Below, piece by piece: positions 1 to 8,344 of a DNA stretch of 64,000 bases (its first letter is position 1; each line of letters starts with the position of its first letter). The notes under the pieces are model-generated. The model was not told the DNA's origin. It searched no databases and saw nothing but the letters and a program-made list of their open reading frames with translations. Source of the stretch: JAJEAD01 sp964420925 (GTDB taxonomy: Bacteria; Pseudomonadota; Gammaproteobacteria; HK1). The stretch is taken from positions 1 to 64,000 of the forward strand of contig CAYQVB010000043.1 in NCBI GenBank assembly GCA_964420925.1. The letters are read 5' to 3'. The position numbers and the translations under genes were made by a program.

Positions 1-988
1 GTTCAAGCTGACGCACCGCGACATGGGTCCGCGTGCGCGCTATCTCGGGCCGGAGGTCCCCGAGGAGGAGCTGATCTGGCAGGACCCCATCCCGCCCGTC
101 ACCCATCGTCCGATCAACCTGCAGGACATCGCCGCGCTGAAGGCCGGGATCCTCGCTTCCGGCCTGTCCGCCTCCCAACTGGTCTCGACCGCCTGGGCGT
201 CGGCATCGACCTTCCGTGGCTCCGACCTTCGGGGCGGGGCGAACGGGGCGCGCCTCCGTCTCGCGCCGCAGAAGGACTGGGAGGTCAACCAGCCCGCCCG
301 CTTGGCGTCGGTGCTCGAAACCCTCGAGAGCATCCAGCGGGAGTTCAACGACGCACAGTCCAACGGCAAGAGGGTCTCGCTCGCGGACCTGATCGTGCTG
401 GGCGGGTGCGCGGCCGTCGAGCAGGCGGCGAGCAACGCCGGCCACGAGGTGAGGGTTCCGTTCACGCCGGGGCGCGCCGACGCGTCGCAGGAGCAGACGG
501 ACGTCGAGTCTTTCGCGGTGCTGGAACCGACTGCGGACGGGTTCCGGAACTATCTCAACGACGGGCACGCCGTCTCGGCGGAGGAGCTGTTGGTCGACCG
601 TGCACAGTTGCTGGGACTGACGGCGCCCGAAATGACGGTTCTCGTGGGTGGGATGCGTGTGCTCGACACGAACTTCGGAGAGTCCCGGCACGGAGTGTTC
701 ACCGAGCGGCCGGAGGCGCTCACCAACGACTTCTTCGTGAACCTGCTCGACATGAGCATGGCGTGGACGGCAGTTTCCGAATCTGGAGACGTGTTCGAGG
801 GGCGCGACCGGGCCACGGGCGAGCTCCGGTGGACCGGCACTCGTGTCGATCTCATCTTCGGGTCGAACTCGCAGCTCCGGGCGATCGCGGAGGTCTACGG
901 GTGCGAGGACTCCCGGCAGCGCTTCGTGGACGACTTCGTCGCCGCCTGGGACAAGGTGATGAACCTCGACCGCTTCGATCTCGCTTGA
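1..988 (+). CDS. katG: Catalase-peroxidase KatG, C-terminal part (5' truncated by window edge)
   Basis: Bifunctional haem catalase and peroxidase that removes hydrogen peroxide in the cytoplasm. Only the last 328 or so codons are present; the reading frame is open from base 2, so the gene starts before the window. Visible KatG signatures are LTHRDMG and ARYLGPEVP at the start, then LIWQDPIP and, further on, WASASTFRGSDLRGGANG, all typical of the second, haem-free peroxidase-like domain. The C-terminal end FVAAWDKVMNLDRFDL is also typical. The catalytic haem domain lies outside the window, so activity cannot be judged. The next gene follows after 84 bases on the same strand and has its own ribosome binding site. 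Confidence 0.97.
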   Translation, partial: FKLTHRDMGPRARYLGPEVPEEELIWQDPIPPVTHRPINLQDIAALKAGILASGLSASQLVSTAWASASTFRGSDLRGGANGARLRLAPQKDWEVNQPARLASVLETLESIQREFNDAQSNGKRVSLADLIVLGGCAAVEQAASNAGHEVRVPFTPGRADASQEQTDVESFAVLEPTADGFRNYLNDGHAVSAEELLVDRAQLLGLTAPEMTVLVGGMRVLDTNFGESRHGVFTERPEALTNDFFVNLLDMSMAWTAVSESGDVFEGRDRATGELRWTGTRVDLIFGSNSQLRAIAEVYGCEDSRQRFVDDFVAAWDKVMNLDRFDLA

Positions 989-1072
989 TATTGGTGCTTC
1001 GAATGACGAAGGTGGCGGCTCCTTGACCAACCATTCTTGCTTCGGACCGAACACTTCGGGGAGGACACCGAC

Positions 1073-2089
1073 ATGAAGCTGCTGCTCACCTTTGCCGCGA
1101 CCGGAGAAGAGATCGCCCGAATCCGTGGCGGCATGCCTGCAGGGTGGGAGGTGGTTGCCCCCGAGGGCCACGGCATGACCCGCTTCGAGGTGCGCCACGA
1201 GGACATCGCGCACCTGTGCGAAGGGGTGGATGCGATCGTGGCGTGGGTGGTGCCGCCCCGCACCTGGGATGCGGTGCCCGATCTGAAGGCGCTGGCTTGG
1301 CTGCACGCGGGCTGCGACGAGCTCGATTTCGAGATGCTGCGCCGGCGCGGCGTCGCGGTGTGCAACATTCGCGGCGGCAACGCGATCACGGTGGCCGAGC
1401 ACGCGATGACCCTGATGCTCGGTCTCGCGAGGAAGGTCGTGCAGCGCCACCTTTGGGTGCAGGAGGCGCGCTGGCAGCCGACCTGGCACCCTGACTTCAT
1501 GGGCGTGGCGCTCGAGGGGCGGAGCCTCGCGATCATCGGGCTCGGCATGATCGGGACCGCGGTCGCGCGCCGCGCGAAGGCATTCGACATGAGGGTGCAC
1601 GCCATCCGCCGTCACCCGGAGCGGGGTGGAGAGTACATCGATTCGGTGTCCGGTCCGGACGCTCTGCACGAGGTGCTGTCGGAGGCGGACTTCGTGGTCC
1701 TCGCCACCCCCATCACCCGGGAGACCGAGGGGTTCATCGACGCCACGGCCCTCGCCCGCATGAAGCCGGGCGCGTTCCTGATCAACGTCGCGCGCGGTAA
1801 CCTGGTGGTCGAGCAGGCGCTCTACGACGCGCTCGAGGGTGGGAAGCTCCGAGGCTACGCCTCCGACGTGTGGTGGAGCTACACCGAGTCGCTGCCGGCG
1901 AGCTACCACTACCCGATTCCGTCGCGTACCGGATTGCATCGGCTGCCGAACGTGATCGCATCGGGCGATCAGGCCGCGAACGTGGAGGGGGTGACGGAGC
2001 GTCTCCTGGACATGGCGACGGAGAGCCTCGCCGCCTTCGCACGCGGCGAGGCGATGCCGCGGGCCATCGATCTCCGGCTCGGCTACTGA
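1073..2089 (+). CDS. D-isomer-specific 2-hydroxyacid dehydrogenase
   Basis: NAD(P)-dependent oxidoreductase of 338 residues that should interconvert a 2-hydroxyacid and a 2-oxoacid (family knowledge; the substrate is not readable). The Rossmann loop GLGMIG lies near residues 157-162 and the family hallmark NVARGNLV near 238-245, with Arg241 the likely substrate-binding arginine. After the hallmark helix the protein reads SDVWW rather than the more common LDVFE, so the specificity may be unusual. The ATG at 1073 is preferred over a TTG at 1037 because GGGGAGG lies about eight bases upstream. The stop codon is followed at once by one arm of a 20-base inverted repeat shared with the convergent gene. 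Confidence 0.9.
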   Translation: MKLLLTFAATGEEIARIRGGMPAGWEVVAPEGHGMTRFEVRHEDIAHLCEGVDAIVAWVVPPRTWDAVPDLKALAWLHAGCDELDFEMLRRRGVAVCNIRGGNAITVAEHAMTLMLGLARKVVQRHLWVQEARWQPTWHPDFMGVALEGRSLAIIGLGMIGTAVARRAKAFDMRVHAIRRHPERGGEYIDSVSGPDALHEVLSEADFVVLATPITRETEGFIDATALARMKPGAFLINVARGNLVVEQALYDALEGGKLRGYASDVWWSYTESLPASYHYPIPSRTGLHRLPNVIASGDQAANVEGVTERLLDMATESLAAFARGEAMPRAIDLRLGY

Positions 2090-2091
2090 AC

Positions 2092-2243
2092 CCGCAAACC
2101 TCACCAACTCAAGGCTGCGGACGCGGATCTACCGATGTCGGCTGCGGCTCCGGCGCGCTGTCCCTGGTGCGCCCTGACCACGTTCGCCTTGCCGCTGCCG
2201 ACACCCACGGCCCCTCGCTTCGCGAGTTGGTGAGGTTTGCGGG
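2092..2243. repeat. 152-bp element bounded by perfect 20-bp inverted repeats
   Basis: The arm CCCGCAAACCTCACCAACTC occupies 2092-2111 and its exact reverse complement occupies 2224-2243. The element fills the whole gap between two convergent genes: one arm begins two bases after the stop of the 2-hydroxyacid dehydrogenase gene, and the other directly abuts the stop of the hydrolase gene. It could act as a bidirectional transcription terminator or be a small non-autonomous mobile repeat. No coding potential was recognised between the arms. Confidence 0.8.
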
Positions 2244-2981
2244 CTAAGTTTCGACAAAGACCTCGCGGAGGAAGCCTTCGAGCTCTCGCCAGGCGCGGCG
2301 GTCCGCGTCCGGGTGGTAGCCGATGCCGAGCTGCCACTTGCGCTCGCTCTCGTCCGCGGCGGGGTTGGTGAATCCGTGGCGCGCCCCTTCGAGCGCAACG
2401 AAGCGGTAGTCCGCCCCGGCGCGTTCCATCTCCTCCTTGAACGCATCGACGGAGCTTTGCGGGATGAAGTGGTCCTCGGCGCCGTGGCAGACGAGGATCC
2501 GCGCCCGCACGCTGCCCGGCCTCGCCTCGCAGTGGGCGTCGAGGTCGCCGTGGAAGGTCGCCACTCCGGCGAGCGCCATGCCGGTGCGAGCGGCGTGCAG
2601 CACGATTCGGCCGCCGAAGCAGTACCCGATCGCGGCGATGCGGGCGGGGTCCGTGGACGGGTCGCCCCGCAGGCGCCGGCAGGCCGCCGCGAAGCGGGCG
2701 GCGCCGGTCGTCATGTCGTCCACGACCGCGCGCTCGAGGCGCTCGGCTTCGTCGGGATGGGTGGCGCAGGCGCCTTCCCCGTACATGTCCACCGCGAGCG
2801 CGGTGTAGCCGAGCTCGGCGAGCATCCGGCAGCGGCGGCGCATGTGCTCGTCCTGCCCCCACCACTCGTGGACCACGAGCACGCCGGGTTGCGGGTCGCG
2901 GTGGGCATCGTTGCGCGCAAGGTAGCCCCGCAGGGTCGCTCCACCCCCTTCGTAAGTCACGGTCTCGGTGTGGATCGCCAT
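2244..2981 (-). CDS. Dienelactone hydrolase family protein
   Basis: Cytoplasmic alpha/beta hydrolase of 245 residues. The nucleophile elbow reads GYCFGG with Cys121, and the other expected triad members are Asp170 in GAED and His202 in ARHGF; Glu39 in HEWWG matches the residue that holds the cysteine in dienelactone hydrolase. These are the family hallmarks, but many such proteins act on esters other than dienelactones. The ATG at 2981 lies 13 bases after the stop of the PhyH gene, so it is the last gene of the transporter operon. It probably processes the same imported compound; this is inference from position. Confidence 0.9.
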   Translation of the reverse strand: MAIHTETVTYEGGGATLRGYLARNDAHRDPQPGVLVVHEWWGQDEHMRRRCRMLAELGYTALAVDMYGEGACATHPDEAERLERAVVDDMTTGAARFAAACRRLRGDPSTDPARIAAIGYCFGGRIVLHAARTGMALAGVATFHGDLDAHCEARPGSVRARILVCHGAEDHFIPQSSVDAFKEEMERAGADYRFVALEGARHGFTNPAADESERKWQLGIGYHPDADRRAWRELEGFLREVFVET

Positions 2982-2994
2982 TGCCTTCGCCCGG

Positions 2995-3828
2995 TCACCG
3001 GTATGCCTTCGGCGCGGTGTCGCTGCCGCGGTAGTAGTTGGAGACGTAGGCGCCCGCTCCCCGCTCCCACGCCGCGAGCGCCGCCTCGTCCAACTTCCCC
3101 TCGGGCGTCTCGTCGGTGCGCCAGTACCCGTAGTCGTCGACTCCGCGCACCAGGATCGCCGACTCCCGCTCTCCGGACTCCTTGCGCGCATCGGGGGTGG
3201 TGAAGTCGGCGAGCAATCCGATCCGGCGCGCCTTCGAGCGGTTCGGCCGCGACCCGTGGATGGTGTGGTCGTGCTGGAGGGTAAGCTCTCCCGGTCGCAT
3301 TATCACATCGACCGCCTGTGCCTCGTCGAAGTCGGAGGTGACCCGGTAGGGTCGGCTCAGGATGCTGTCCTCGTCGCCGGTGTCGCTCATCGGGAGCGTG
3401 CCCCAGCGGTGCGATCCGGGGATGACGCGCAGGCAGCCATTCTGTGCACTGTACTCGCTGAGGGCGAGGGTCGCGGTGCAGAAGAAGGGCTTGATCGCGG
3501 CCACGTAGCTGTCCTGGTGCCACTCCGCGAAGGTGCGCCCGTCCGGCGGCTTGATGCGAAAGGCGGCGCCGGTGAGCAGGAGGTTCGGGCCGAGCAGGTC
3601 CTCCATGACGTCGAGGAGCACCGGGTTCTGCACCAGCTCGTTTGCCCACCCGCACAGCAGGTGGGCCTTCACGTCGAGCTTGGGAACGTGTTCCGGGTAC
3701 TCGCGTTCGAAGTCCTCGAGCCGGGCAACGTAGCCGGCCATCTCATACTCGGATGCGAAGCGAACCGGCTCCAGGTAGCCGTTCTCGTGCCAGAAGTCGA
3801 TCTGCTGTCGGGTGAGGATCTTGCTCAT
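2995..3828 (-). CDS. Phytanoyl-CoA dioxygenase (PhyH) family protein
   Basis: Predicted Fe(II)/2-oxoglutarate-dependent dioxygenase of 277 residues. The iron-binding triad is visible as His104 and Asp106 in EWHQDS and His191 in TIHGS, with Arg201 or Arg202 in the right place to hold 2-oxoglutarate. The family hydroxylates lipids, halogenated compounds, betaine-like molecules and natural products, so the substrate is open. It follows the permease genes at 62 bases and precedes the hydrolase at 13 bases on the same strand, which suggests that it works on a compound taken up by the adjoining ABC transporter. Confidence 0.9.
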   Translation of the reverse strand: MSKILTRQQIDFWHENGYLEPVRFASEYEMAGYVARLEDFEREYPEHVPKLDVKAHLLCGWANELVQNPVLLDVMEDLLGPNLLLTGAAFRIKPPDGRTFAEWHQDSYVAAIKPFFCTATLALSEYSAQNGCLRVIPGSHRWGTLPMSDTGDEDSILSRPYRVTSDFDEAQAVDVIMRPGELTLQHDHTIHGSRPNRSKARRIGLLADFTTPDARKESGERESAILVRGVDDYGYWRTDETPEGKLDEAALAAWERGAGAYVSNYYRGSDTAPKAYR

Positions 3829-3889
3829 GGCATGGCGACTCCCCGCTTGGCGCAGACTTCGGGACTTGCGAAGGTACTCCGGCGTGCGG

Positions 3890-4753
3890 TCATTCGCCAG
3901 GCACGGGAGTAGTTCGATAGCCGGCCGCGCTCGGTCCGAGCTCGGCGGACACCGTGACTCTGCTGCGCGCCGCCAGGGTCCGGAAGAGGGTGAGGACGGC
4001 GACGATGAGTATCGAGAGGACGATGAGAAAGGTCGCGGCGGCGGTGGTGATCGGGGTGCTTCCGGTCTGGATGTGGAGGAAGAGCTTGACCGCGAGCGGG
4101 GTGCGGCCCGGGCCGACGAGGAAGCTCGAGATCACCACTTCGTCCAGGGTGAGCAGAAACGCGAGCCCTCCGCCCGCGATCGCAGTCGGGAGGACCAGGG
4201 GCACCGTGATCCGGGCGAGGGTGCGAATCGGTCCGGCGCCGCACGCGAGCGAGGCGTACTCCAGGCGACGGTCCACGTTGAGGGTGGCGGCCGCCACGAA
4301 GAGGGCGACGAGCGGGGCGGTGATCAGGCTGTTGGCGAGCACGAAGGCCCCGAGGTTGCCGATGAGGTGCAGGTGCAGCGCGACGCCGTAGATGGAGATC
4401 GCGATCGCGATGCTGGGGATGGTGAGCGGAGCTACGAGCAGGAAGTACAGCCCGGTGCGCAGCGAGGGCGGGCAGCGCGCCACCGCGATCCCTGCGAGCC
4501 CGCCCACCAGGGTGGCGACGATTCCGGTCAGGGCGGAGATCACGAGGGTGAACTGGATGGCGGTGAACCAGTCTTCGCTGCCCAGCAGCTCGCGGTACCA
4601 GTGGAGCGAGATGCTCCGCGGCGGAAACTCGAAGAAGTCTCCCGGGTCGAGCGAGGCGAGCAGGATCACGAACATCGGGGCGACGAGAAAGAAGAGCCCG
4701 AGCGCGCCCAGCCCCGTCACCAGCAGGATCTCCGCGGAGCGCCCCAGGGTCAC
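3890..4753 (-). CDS. ABC transporter permease, spermidine/putrescine (PotC) type
   Basis: Inner-membrane permease of 287 residues with about six hydrophobic segments. The EAA-loop region reads YASLACGAGPIRTLARITVP near residues 165-190, the contact site for the ATPase. The start is GTG at 4753, sharing four bases (GTGA) with the stop of the upstream permease gene, a common sign of translational coupling. It pairs with the preceding permease, the binding protein and the ATPase to form a polyamine/opine/iron-type importer. The substrate cannot be read from the permease sequence. Confidence 0.92.
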   Translation of the reverse strand: MTLGRSAEILLVTGLGALGLFFLVAPMFVILLASLDPGDFFEFPPRSISLHWYRELLGSEDWFTAIQFTLVISALTGIVATLVGGLAGIAVARCPPSLRTGLYFLLVAPLTIPSIAIAISIYGVALHLHLIGNLGAFVLANSLITAPLVALFVAAATLNVDRRLEYASLACGAGPIRTLARITVPLVLPTAIAGGGLAFLLTLDEVVISSFLVGPGRTPLAVKLFLHIQTGSTPITTAAATFLIVLSILIVAVLTLFRTLAARSRVTVSAELGPSAAGYRTTPVPGE

Positions 4754-5655
4754 CGAAGTCGCCTCCGCACGAGCTGTATCCCGCCGCCCAGCACCAGCAA
4801 GGTCACGAGGGTCGTGAAGATGAGGATCGCCGCGATCGCATACCCGCGCGGGACGTCGTAGCGCTGGAACACCTGCTGCGCGATCAGGTTGCTGATCATC
4901 TGAGTGCGGGGTCCCCCGAGCACCGCAGGCGTGATGTAGAAGCCCAGAGAGAGGATGAAGATCGCGGTCGCGCCGGCCGCGAGCTGGGGAGCGAGCACCG
5001 GCAGCTTCACCTGGAGGAAGGTGCGCAGGCGGCTCGCTCCGAGGCTCAGCGATGCCTGGCTCAGGCGATGGTCGTAGCGCCGGAGCGCGGCGTAGAGGGG
5101 CAGGATGAGGAAGGGGAGCATCACGTGCACCATGCCGACGATCACCGCCGGCCAAGTGAAGAGGGCGTACTGGGGCCCCATCCCGAACCACCCCACCACG
5201 TTGTCGAGCACCCCGTCGCGGCGAAAGATCCCCACCCAGCTATAGGTGCGGGCCACCGCGCTGCTCCACAGCGGGATGACCACCAGCGCGAGCAACACGG
5301 GCTGTAAGCGGCGGGCGGCGCGGTTGATGCACTCGGCGATCGGGTAGGCGATGAGCACGCAGAGCACGCTCACGGTGGCCGCGGTGTAGAGGGTGCGGTT
5401 GAGAATCAGCCAGAAGATCGGATCGTCGGCGACCAGCTTGTACTGCAGGCCGAACTCGTCGCCCGCGCTCAGGCTGCTGCCCAGCGCGTTGGCGAGCGGG
5501 TACGCCATGCCGAGCGCGAGCAGCATCGCAAAGGGCAGGAGCAGGAGACAGAGTAGAGCCGGGCCGTAGAGCGGCTGCGCGCGCTGGCGTCCCGATAGGG
5601 GCGAGACCGCCGTCGTGGCACGCTCAACCGGGTCTGTTTGCGAGGGACTTCCCAT
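4750..5655 (-). CDS. ABC transporter permease, spermidine/putrescine (PotB) type
   Basis: Inner-membrane permease of 301 residues. A cytoplasmic N-terminus of about 28 residues is followed by a long hydrophobic stretch and five further membrane segments. The ATPase-contact loop reads QASLSLGASRLRTFLQVKLP. It overlaps the next permease gene by four bases. The gap between this gene and the binding-protein gene upstream (243 bases) contains a large hairpin repeat, so this half of the operon may be expressed at a different level from the first half. Confidence 0.92.
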   Translation of the reverse strand: MGSPSQTDPVERATTAVSPLSGRQRAQPLYGPALLCLLLLPFAMLLALGMAYPLANALGSSLSAGDEFGLQYKLVADDPIFWLILNRTLYTAATVSVLCVLIAYPIAECINRAARRLQPVLLALVVIPLWSSAVARTYSWVGIFRRDGVLDNVVGWFGMGPQYALFTWPAVIVGMVHVMLPFLILPLYAALRRYDHRLSQASLSLGASRLRTFLQVKLPVLAPQLAAGATAIFILSLGFYITPAVLGGPRTQMISNLIAQQVFQRYDVPRGYAIAAILIFTTLVTLLVLGGGIQLVRRRLR

Positions 5656-5673
5656 GGTCTCTCGTGTTTCGTG

Positions 5674-5746
5674 GATTCCCTCTCCTGCGGGAATGACGGG
5701 ATTGGTGCCTGGTGTGGTCTACATCATCCCCGCAGGAGAGGGAATC
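5674..5746. repeat. REP-like inverted repeat inside the transporter operon
   Basis: Arms of 23 bases at 5674-5696 and 5724-5746 are complementary with one mismatch and enclose a 27-base loop. The motif GATTCCC...GGGAATC and the flanking TCGACCGATCACGG are shared with the repeat near 13680, and the outer CCACGA motif with those near 17880 and 56670. It lies between the binding-protein and permease genes, where a stable hairpin could protect the upstream message or reduce read-through. The rest of the gap (5747-5898) holds a weaker hairpin near 5848-5872 and no recognisable gene. Confidence 0.7.
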
Positions 5747-5898
5747 TATTGGCTCGACCGATCACGGGTGCGCGGAAGCGGAGAACCACCGCTCACCTGC
5801 CTTCCCCGAAAGCGAGGTGGTCCCCCACCATGACTGTGCATCACCGGAAAGTCCCTCCCTGGACTTCCGGAGCGATGTGCCCTCCGGTCAAGGGCGGG

Positions 5899-6957
5899 CT
5901 ACTGCTGCTCGTACGCGTTCCAGCGCTTCAGCAGCTCATCGGAGTTCGCCTGGATGTAGGTGAGCAGCTCCTCGGTGTCCGGGATCAGCTCGTCGACGTG
6001 CAGGGTGGTGAAATCCGTGATGTCCGTCTGCATGAGCAGATCCGCACCGGCCTTGGTGGGCGGCCCGTACATCGTGACCATCGAGAACTTCACCTGGTTC
6101 TCCGGGTTGGTGAGAATGTGGTTGAAGAACTTCATTGCGTTCTTCACGTTCGGCGCCCCTCGCACTGCGCACACGGAAGCGCGGAAGCGAAAGCCCTGGT
6201 TCCACTGGATCCCCACCGGCACGCCCGCCCGGATGAGCTGCAGGGCACGGCCGTCCGTCATCATCGTCATCACCACTTCGCCGGAACGCATCAGGTCCTG
6301 CGCCTGGGTAAAGCCGGTGAAGTAGGCCCGCACGTGGGGCTTGAAGGCATCGAGCAGCTCGTAGGCGCGATCGAGGTCGAAGGGGATGAGATCTTCGGGC
6401 GCCACCCCGAGGGCGAGCAGCGCGGTGGCGGGCAGGGTCCAGCCCGAGTCCAGCCCGAAGGAGGGCAGCGCGCGCGGGCCGGGGAATGCCTCGGTGTCGT
6501 AGAAGTCGGCCCATCCCTTCGGCGGGTCGGCGAACTCGTCGCTGCGGTAGGCGAGCACCGGAAAGGCCTCCAGGTCGTTGAGCACGAATCGCTCCCCGAT
6601 CGCGCCCTCCACGCCGAGATCGGTGGCGGTGACGATGGATCGGTCAATCGGCTCGAAGAGCTCGGGGAACGAGAAGGTGGAGTTCGGGCTGCACAGCACG
6701 ATGTCCCAGAGCACGTTTCCGGACTCGACCTGAGCCTTCATCTGGGGGATGGGATCGCCGCCCATCTCCACCAGCTCGACCTTGATGCCGGTGTCCTGCT
6801 CGAAGGTCTCGAGGTGCGAGGCCTTGAAGCCTTCGAAGTACGAGCCGCCGCCGGCGACCATCACCAGCTTCTCTTCCGCGCGGGCGATGCCGGCGAGAAG
6901 CAGGGCGGTCAGCGCCGCGGCGAGAGAGAGCCATTGGAATGTCTTTCGTCTGTTCAC
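5899..6957 (-). CDS. ABC transporter substrate-binding protein, PotD-like
   Basis: Periplasmic solute-binding protein of 352 residues that captures ligand for the adjacent permeases. A Sec signal peptide is visible (basic MNRRK, then a hydrophobic run ending LLLAGIARA before EEKL). The mature part looks like the extracellular binding protein family 1 that includes spermidine/putrescine and opine-type receptors. The start is GTG at 6957 (read as Met), chosen because GGAGGAG lies five bases upstream and because it gives a complete signal peptide. It lies 14 bases downstream of the ATPase gene. Ligand unknown. Confidence 0.92.
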   Translation of the reverse strand: MNRRKTFQWLSLAAALTALLLAGIARAEEKLVMVAGGGSYFEGFKASHLETFEQDTGIKVELVEMGGDPIPQMKAQVESGNVLWDIVLCSPNSTFSFPELFEPIDRSIVTATDLGVEGAIGERFVLNDLEAFPVLAYRSDEFADPPKGWADFYDTEAFPGPRALPSFGLDSGWTLPATALLALGVAPEDLIPFDLDRAYELLDAFKPHVRAYFTGFTQAQDLMRSGEVVMTMMTDGRALQLIRAGVPVGIQWNQGFRFRASVCAVRGAPNVKNAMKFFNHILTNPENQVKFSMVTMYGPPTKAGADLLMQTDITDFTTLHVDELIPDTEELLTYIQANSDELLKRWNAYEQQ

Positions 6958-6971
6958 GGGATCTCCTCCAG

Positions 6972-8138
6972 TCAAGTTGTGTTGGCAGGGACGCCGGCAT
7001 CCTCTTCCGGCGCGCTCGGCAGGATCCAGGCGTCGGCCGGATCCCAGGAAACACGGACCGCGTCTCGCGGACGGGCGGGAGCGCGGCGGGTGCGGTGAGC
7101 CTGGAGCTCGCCGGCGGCGGTGGCGATGCGGTAGCGCCACATGTTGCCGCCGAACACCTCGTTCACCAACTCGCCGGCAAGGCCCTCGGCCGGGCCGGCG
7201 GCATCGTCGAGGGGCCTGAGCTCGGCTTTCTCGGGGCGAACCACCACCGTCACTTCGGGGCCACGAAGTTCGCCCTGCGCCTCCCGGGCACGGACCCGGG
7301 CGCCGCCGGCGAGCTCCACCCCCGTCCATCCCTCGGAAGCGCCCACCGCGCGGCCTCGCAGCAGGTTCGCCACGCCGACGAAGGAGGCGACGAACTCGGT
7401 GGCGGGACGCTCGTAGAGCACTTCCGGGGTGCTCACCTGCTCGATGACTCCCTCGCGCATCACCGCGACCCGATCGGACATCGTCAGCGCCTCGTCCTGG
7501 TCGTGGGTGACGTAGAGGAAGGTGATCCCCAGCTTCTGGTGCAGACTTCGCAGCTCGATCTGCATCCGTTCCCGGAGGACGCGATCGAGCGCGCCGAGAG
7601 GTTCATCGAGGAGCAGCAGAGCCGGTTCGTAGACCAGAGCACGGGCCAGGGCGACGCGCTGTTGCTGGCCTCCCGAGAGCTGGGAGGGACGCCTTTCGCC
7701 AAGCCCTTGAAGCCCCACCAGCGCGAGGGCCTCGTTCACCTTGCGGCGGCGCTCCTCGCCCTTGATGCCGCGGGCCGCCAGCGGATAGCCGACATTGGCG
7801 GCGGCGCTCATGTGGGGAAAGAGGGCGTAGCTCTGGAACACGACGCCGAAGTTTCGCCGTTCCGGCACCACCCGGGTGATGTCGTTTTCCTTGGAGAACA
7901 CCTCGCCACGGGTCGGCGCCTCGAAGCCGGCGATGACCATGAGCAGCGTGGTTTTCCCCGACCCGCTCGGCCCGAGCAGGGTGACGAACTCTCCCTCCGC
8001 GATGTCGAGATCGATGCCGCGCAGAGCGTTCTGGTGCCCGTCGTAGGACTTGTAGAGCCCCCTGACCGACAGTGCCGCGGGTCGAGCAGTCCGAGGGGCG
8101 CCGTCGCCCGAATCGGAATATGCTCCTGCCGCATTCAC
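6972..8138 (-). CDS. ABC transporter ATP-binding protein, PotA-like
   Basis: ATPase subunit of 388 residues that powers the polyamine-type importer encoded downstream. Walker A GPSGSGKT is at residues 56-63, the signature LSGGQ at 154-158 and Walker B LLLLDEP at 174-180, followed by the switch histidine in VTHDQDEA. The C-terminal third, with VVVRPEKAEL and a MalK/TOBE-like beta region, is the regulatory domain typical of this class. It is the first transporter gene of the operon; 206 bases separate it from the acyl-CoA dehydrogenase gene upstream. Confidence 0.93.
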   Translation of the reverse strand: MNAAGAYSDSGDGAPRTARPAALSVRGLYKSYDGHQNALRGIDLDIAEGEFVTLLGPSGSGKTTLLMVIAGFEAPTRGEVFSKENDITRVVPERRNFGVVFQSYALFPHMSAAANVGYPLAARGIKGEERRRKVNEALALVGLQGLGERRPSQLSGGQQQRVALARALVYEPALLLLDEPLGALDRVLRERMQIELRSLHQKLGITFLYVTHDQDEALTMSDRVAVMREGVIEQVSTPEVLYERPATEFVASFVGVANLLRGRAVGASEGWTGVELAGGARVRAREAQGELRGPEVTVVVRPEKAELRPLDDAAGPAEGLAGELVNEVFGGNMWRYRIATAAGELQAHRTRRAPARPRDAVRVSWDPADAWILPSAPEEDAGVPANTT

Positions 8139-8311
8139 GCGTGCTGCTTCCGGTTGAGCCCTCCTGAATCGCTCTATCCTGGTTGCAGTGCGCGGCAGGC
8201 GTCAAGGCGCGGGTTCTGGCCCTTCCTGCCTCCAGCACCTTGCCGGCTGACGCGAAGGCTTCGTCGACGTACCCGCGTTCGCGGATCCGGAGTCCGTCGG
8301 GTCCGCGAGGC

Positions 8312-8339
8312 GTTTCGGGACTCGAGAGGGCCCCGAAAC
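8312..8339. terminator. Hairpin downstream of the acyl-CoA dehydrogenase gene
   Basis: GTTTCGGG at 8312-8319 pairs with CCCGAAAC at 8332-8339 across a 12-base loop, just beyond the stop codon of the minus-strand dehydrogenase gene. A second, weaker stem lies at about 8281-8306. There is no T-tract, so it is at best a weak or Rho-assisted terminator. Confidence 0.4.
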
Positions 8340-8344
8340 CCGAC

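Noticed and set aside
5674..5746. CRISPR-like array from recurring hairpins
   Set aside because: The copies are single, far apart and lack regular spacers; no cas gene is present.
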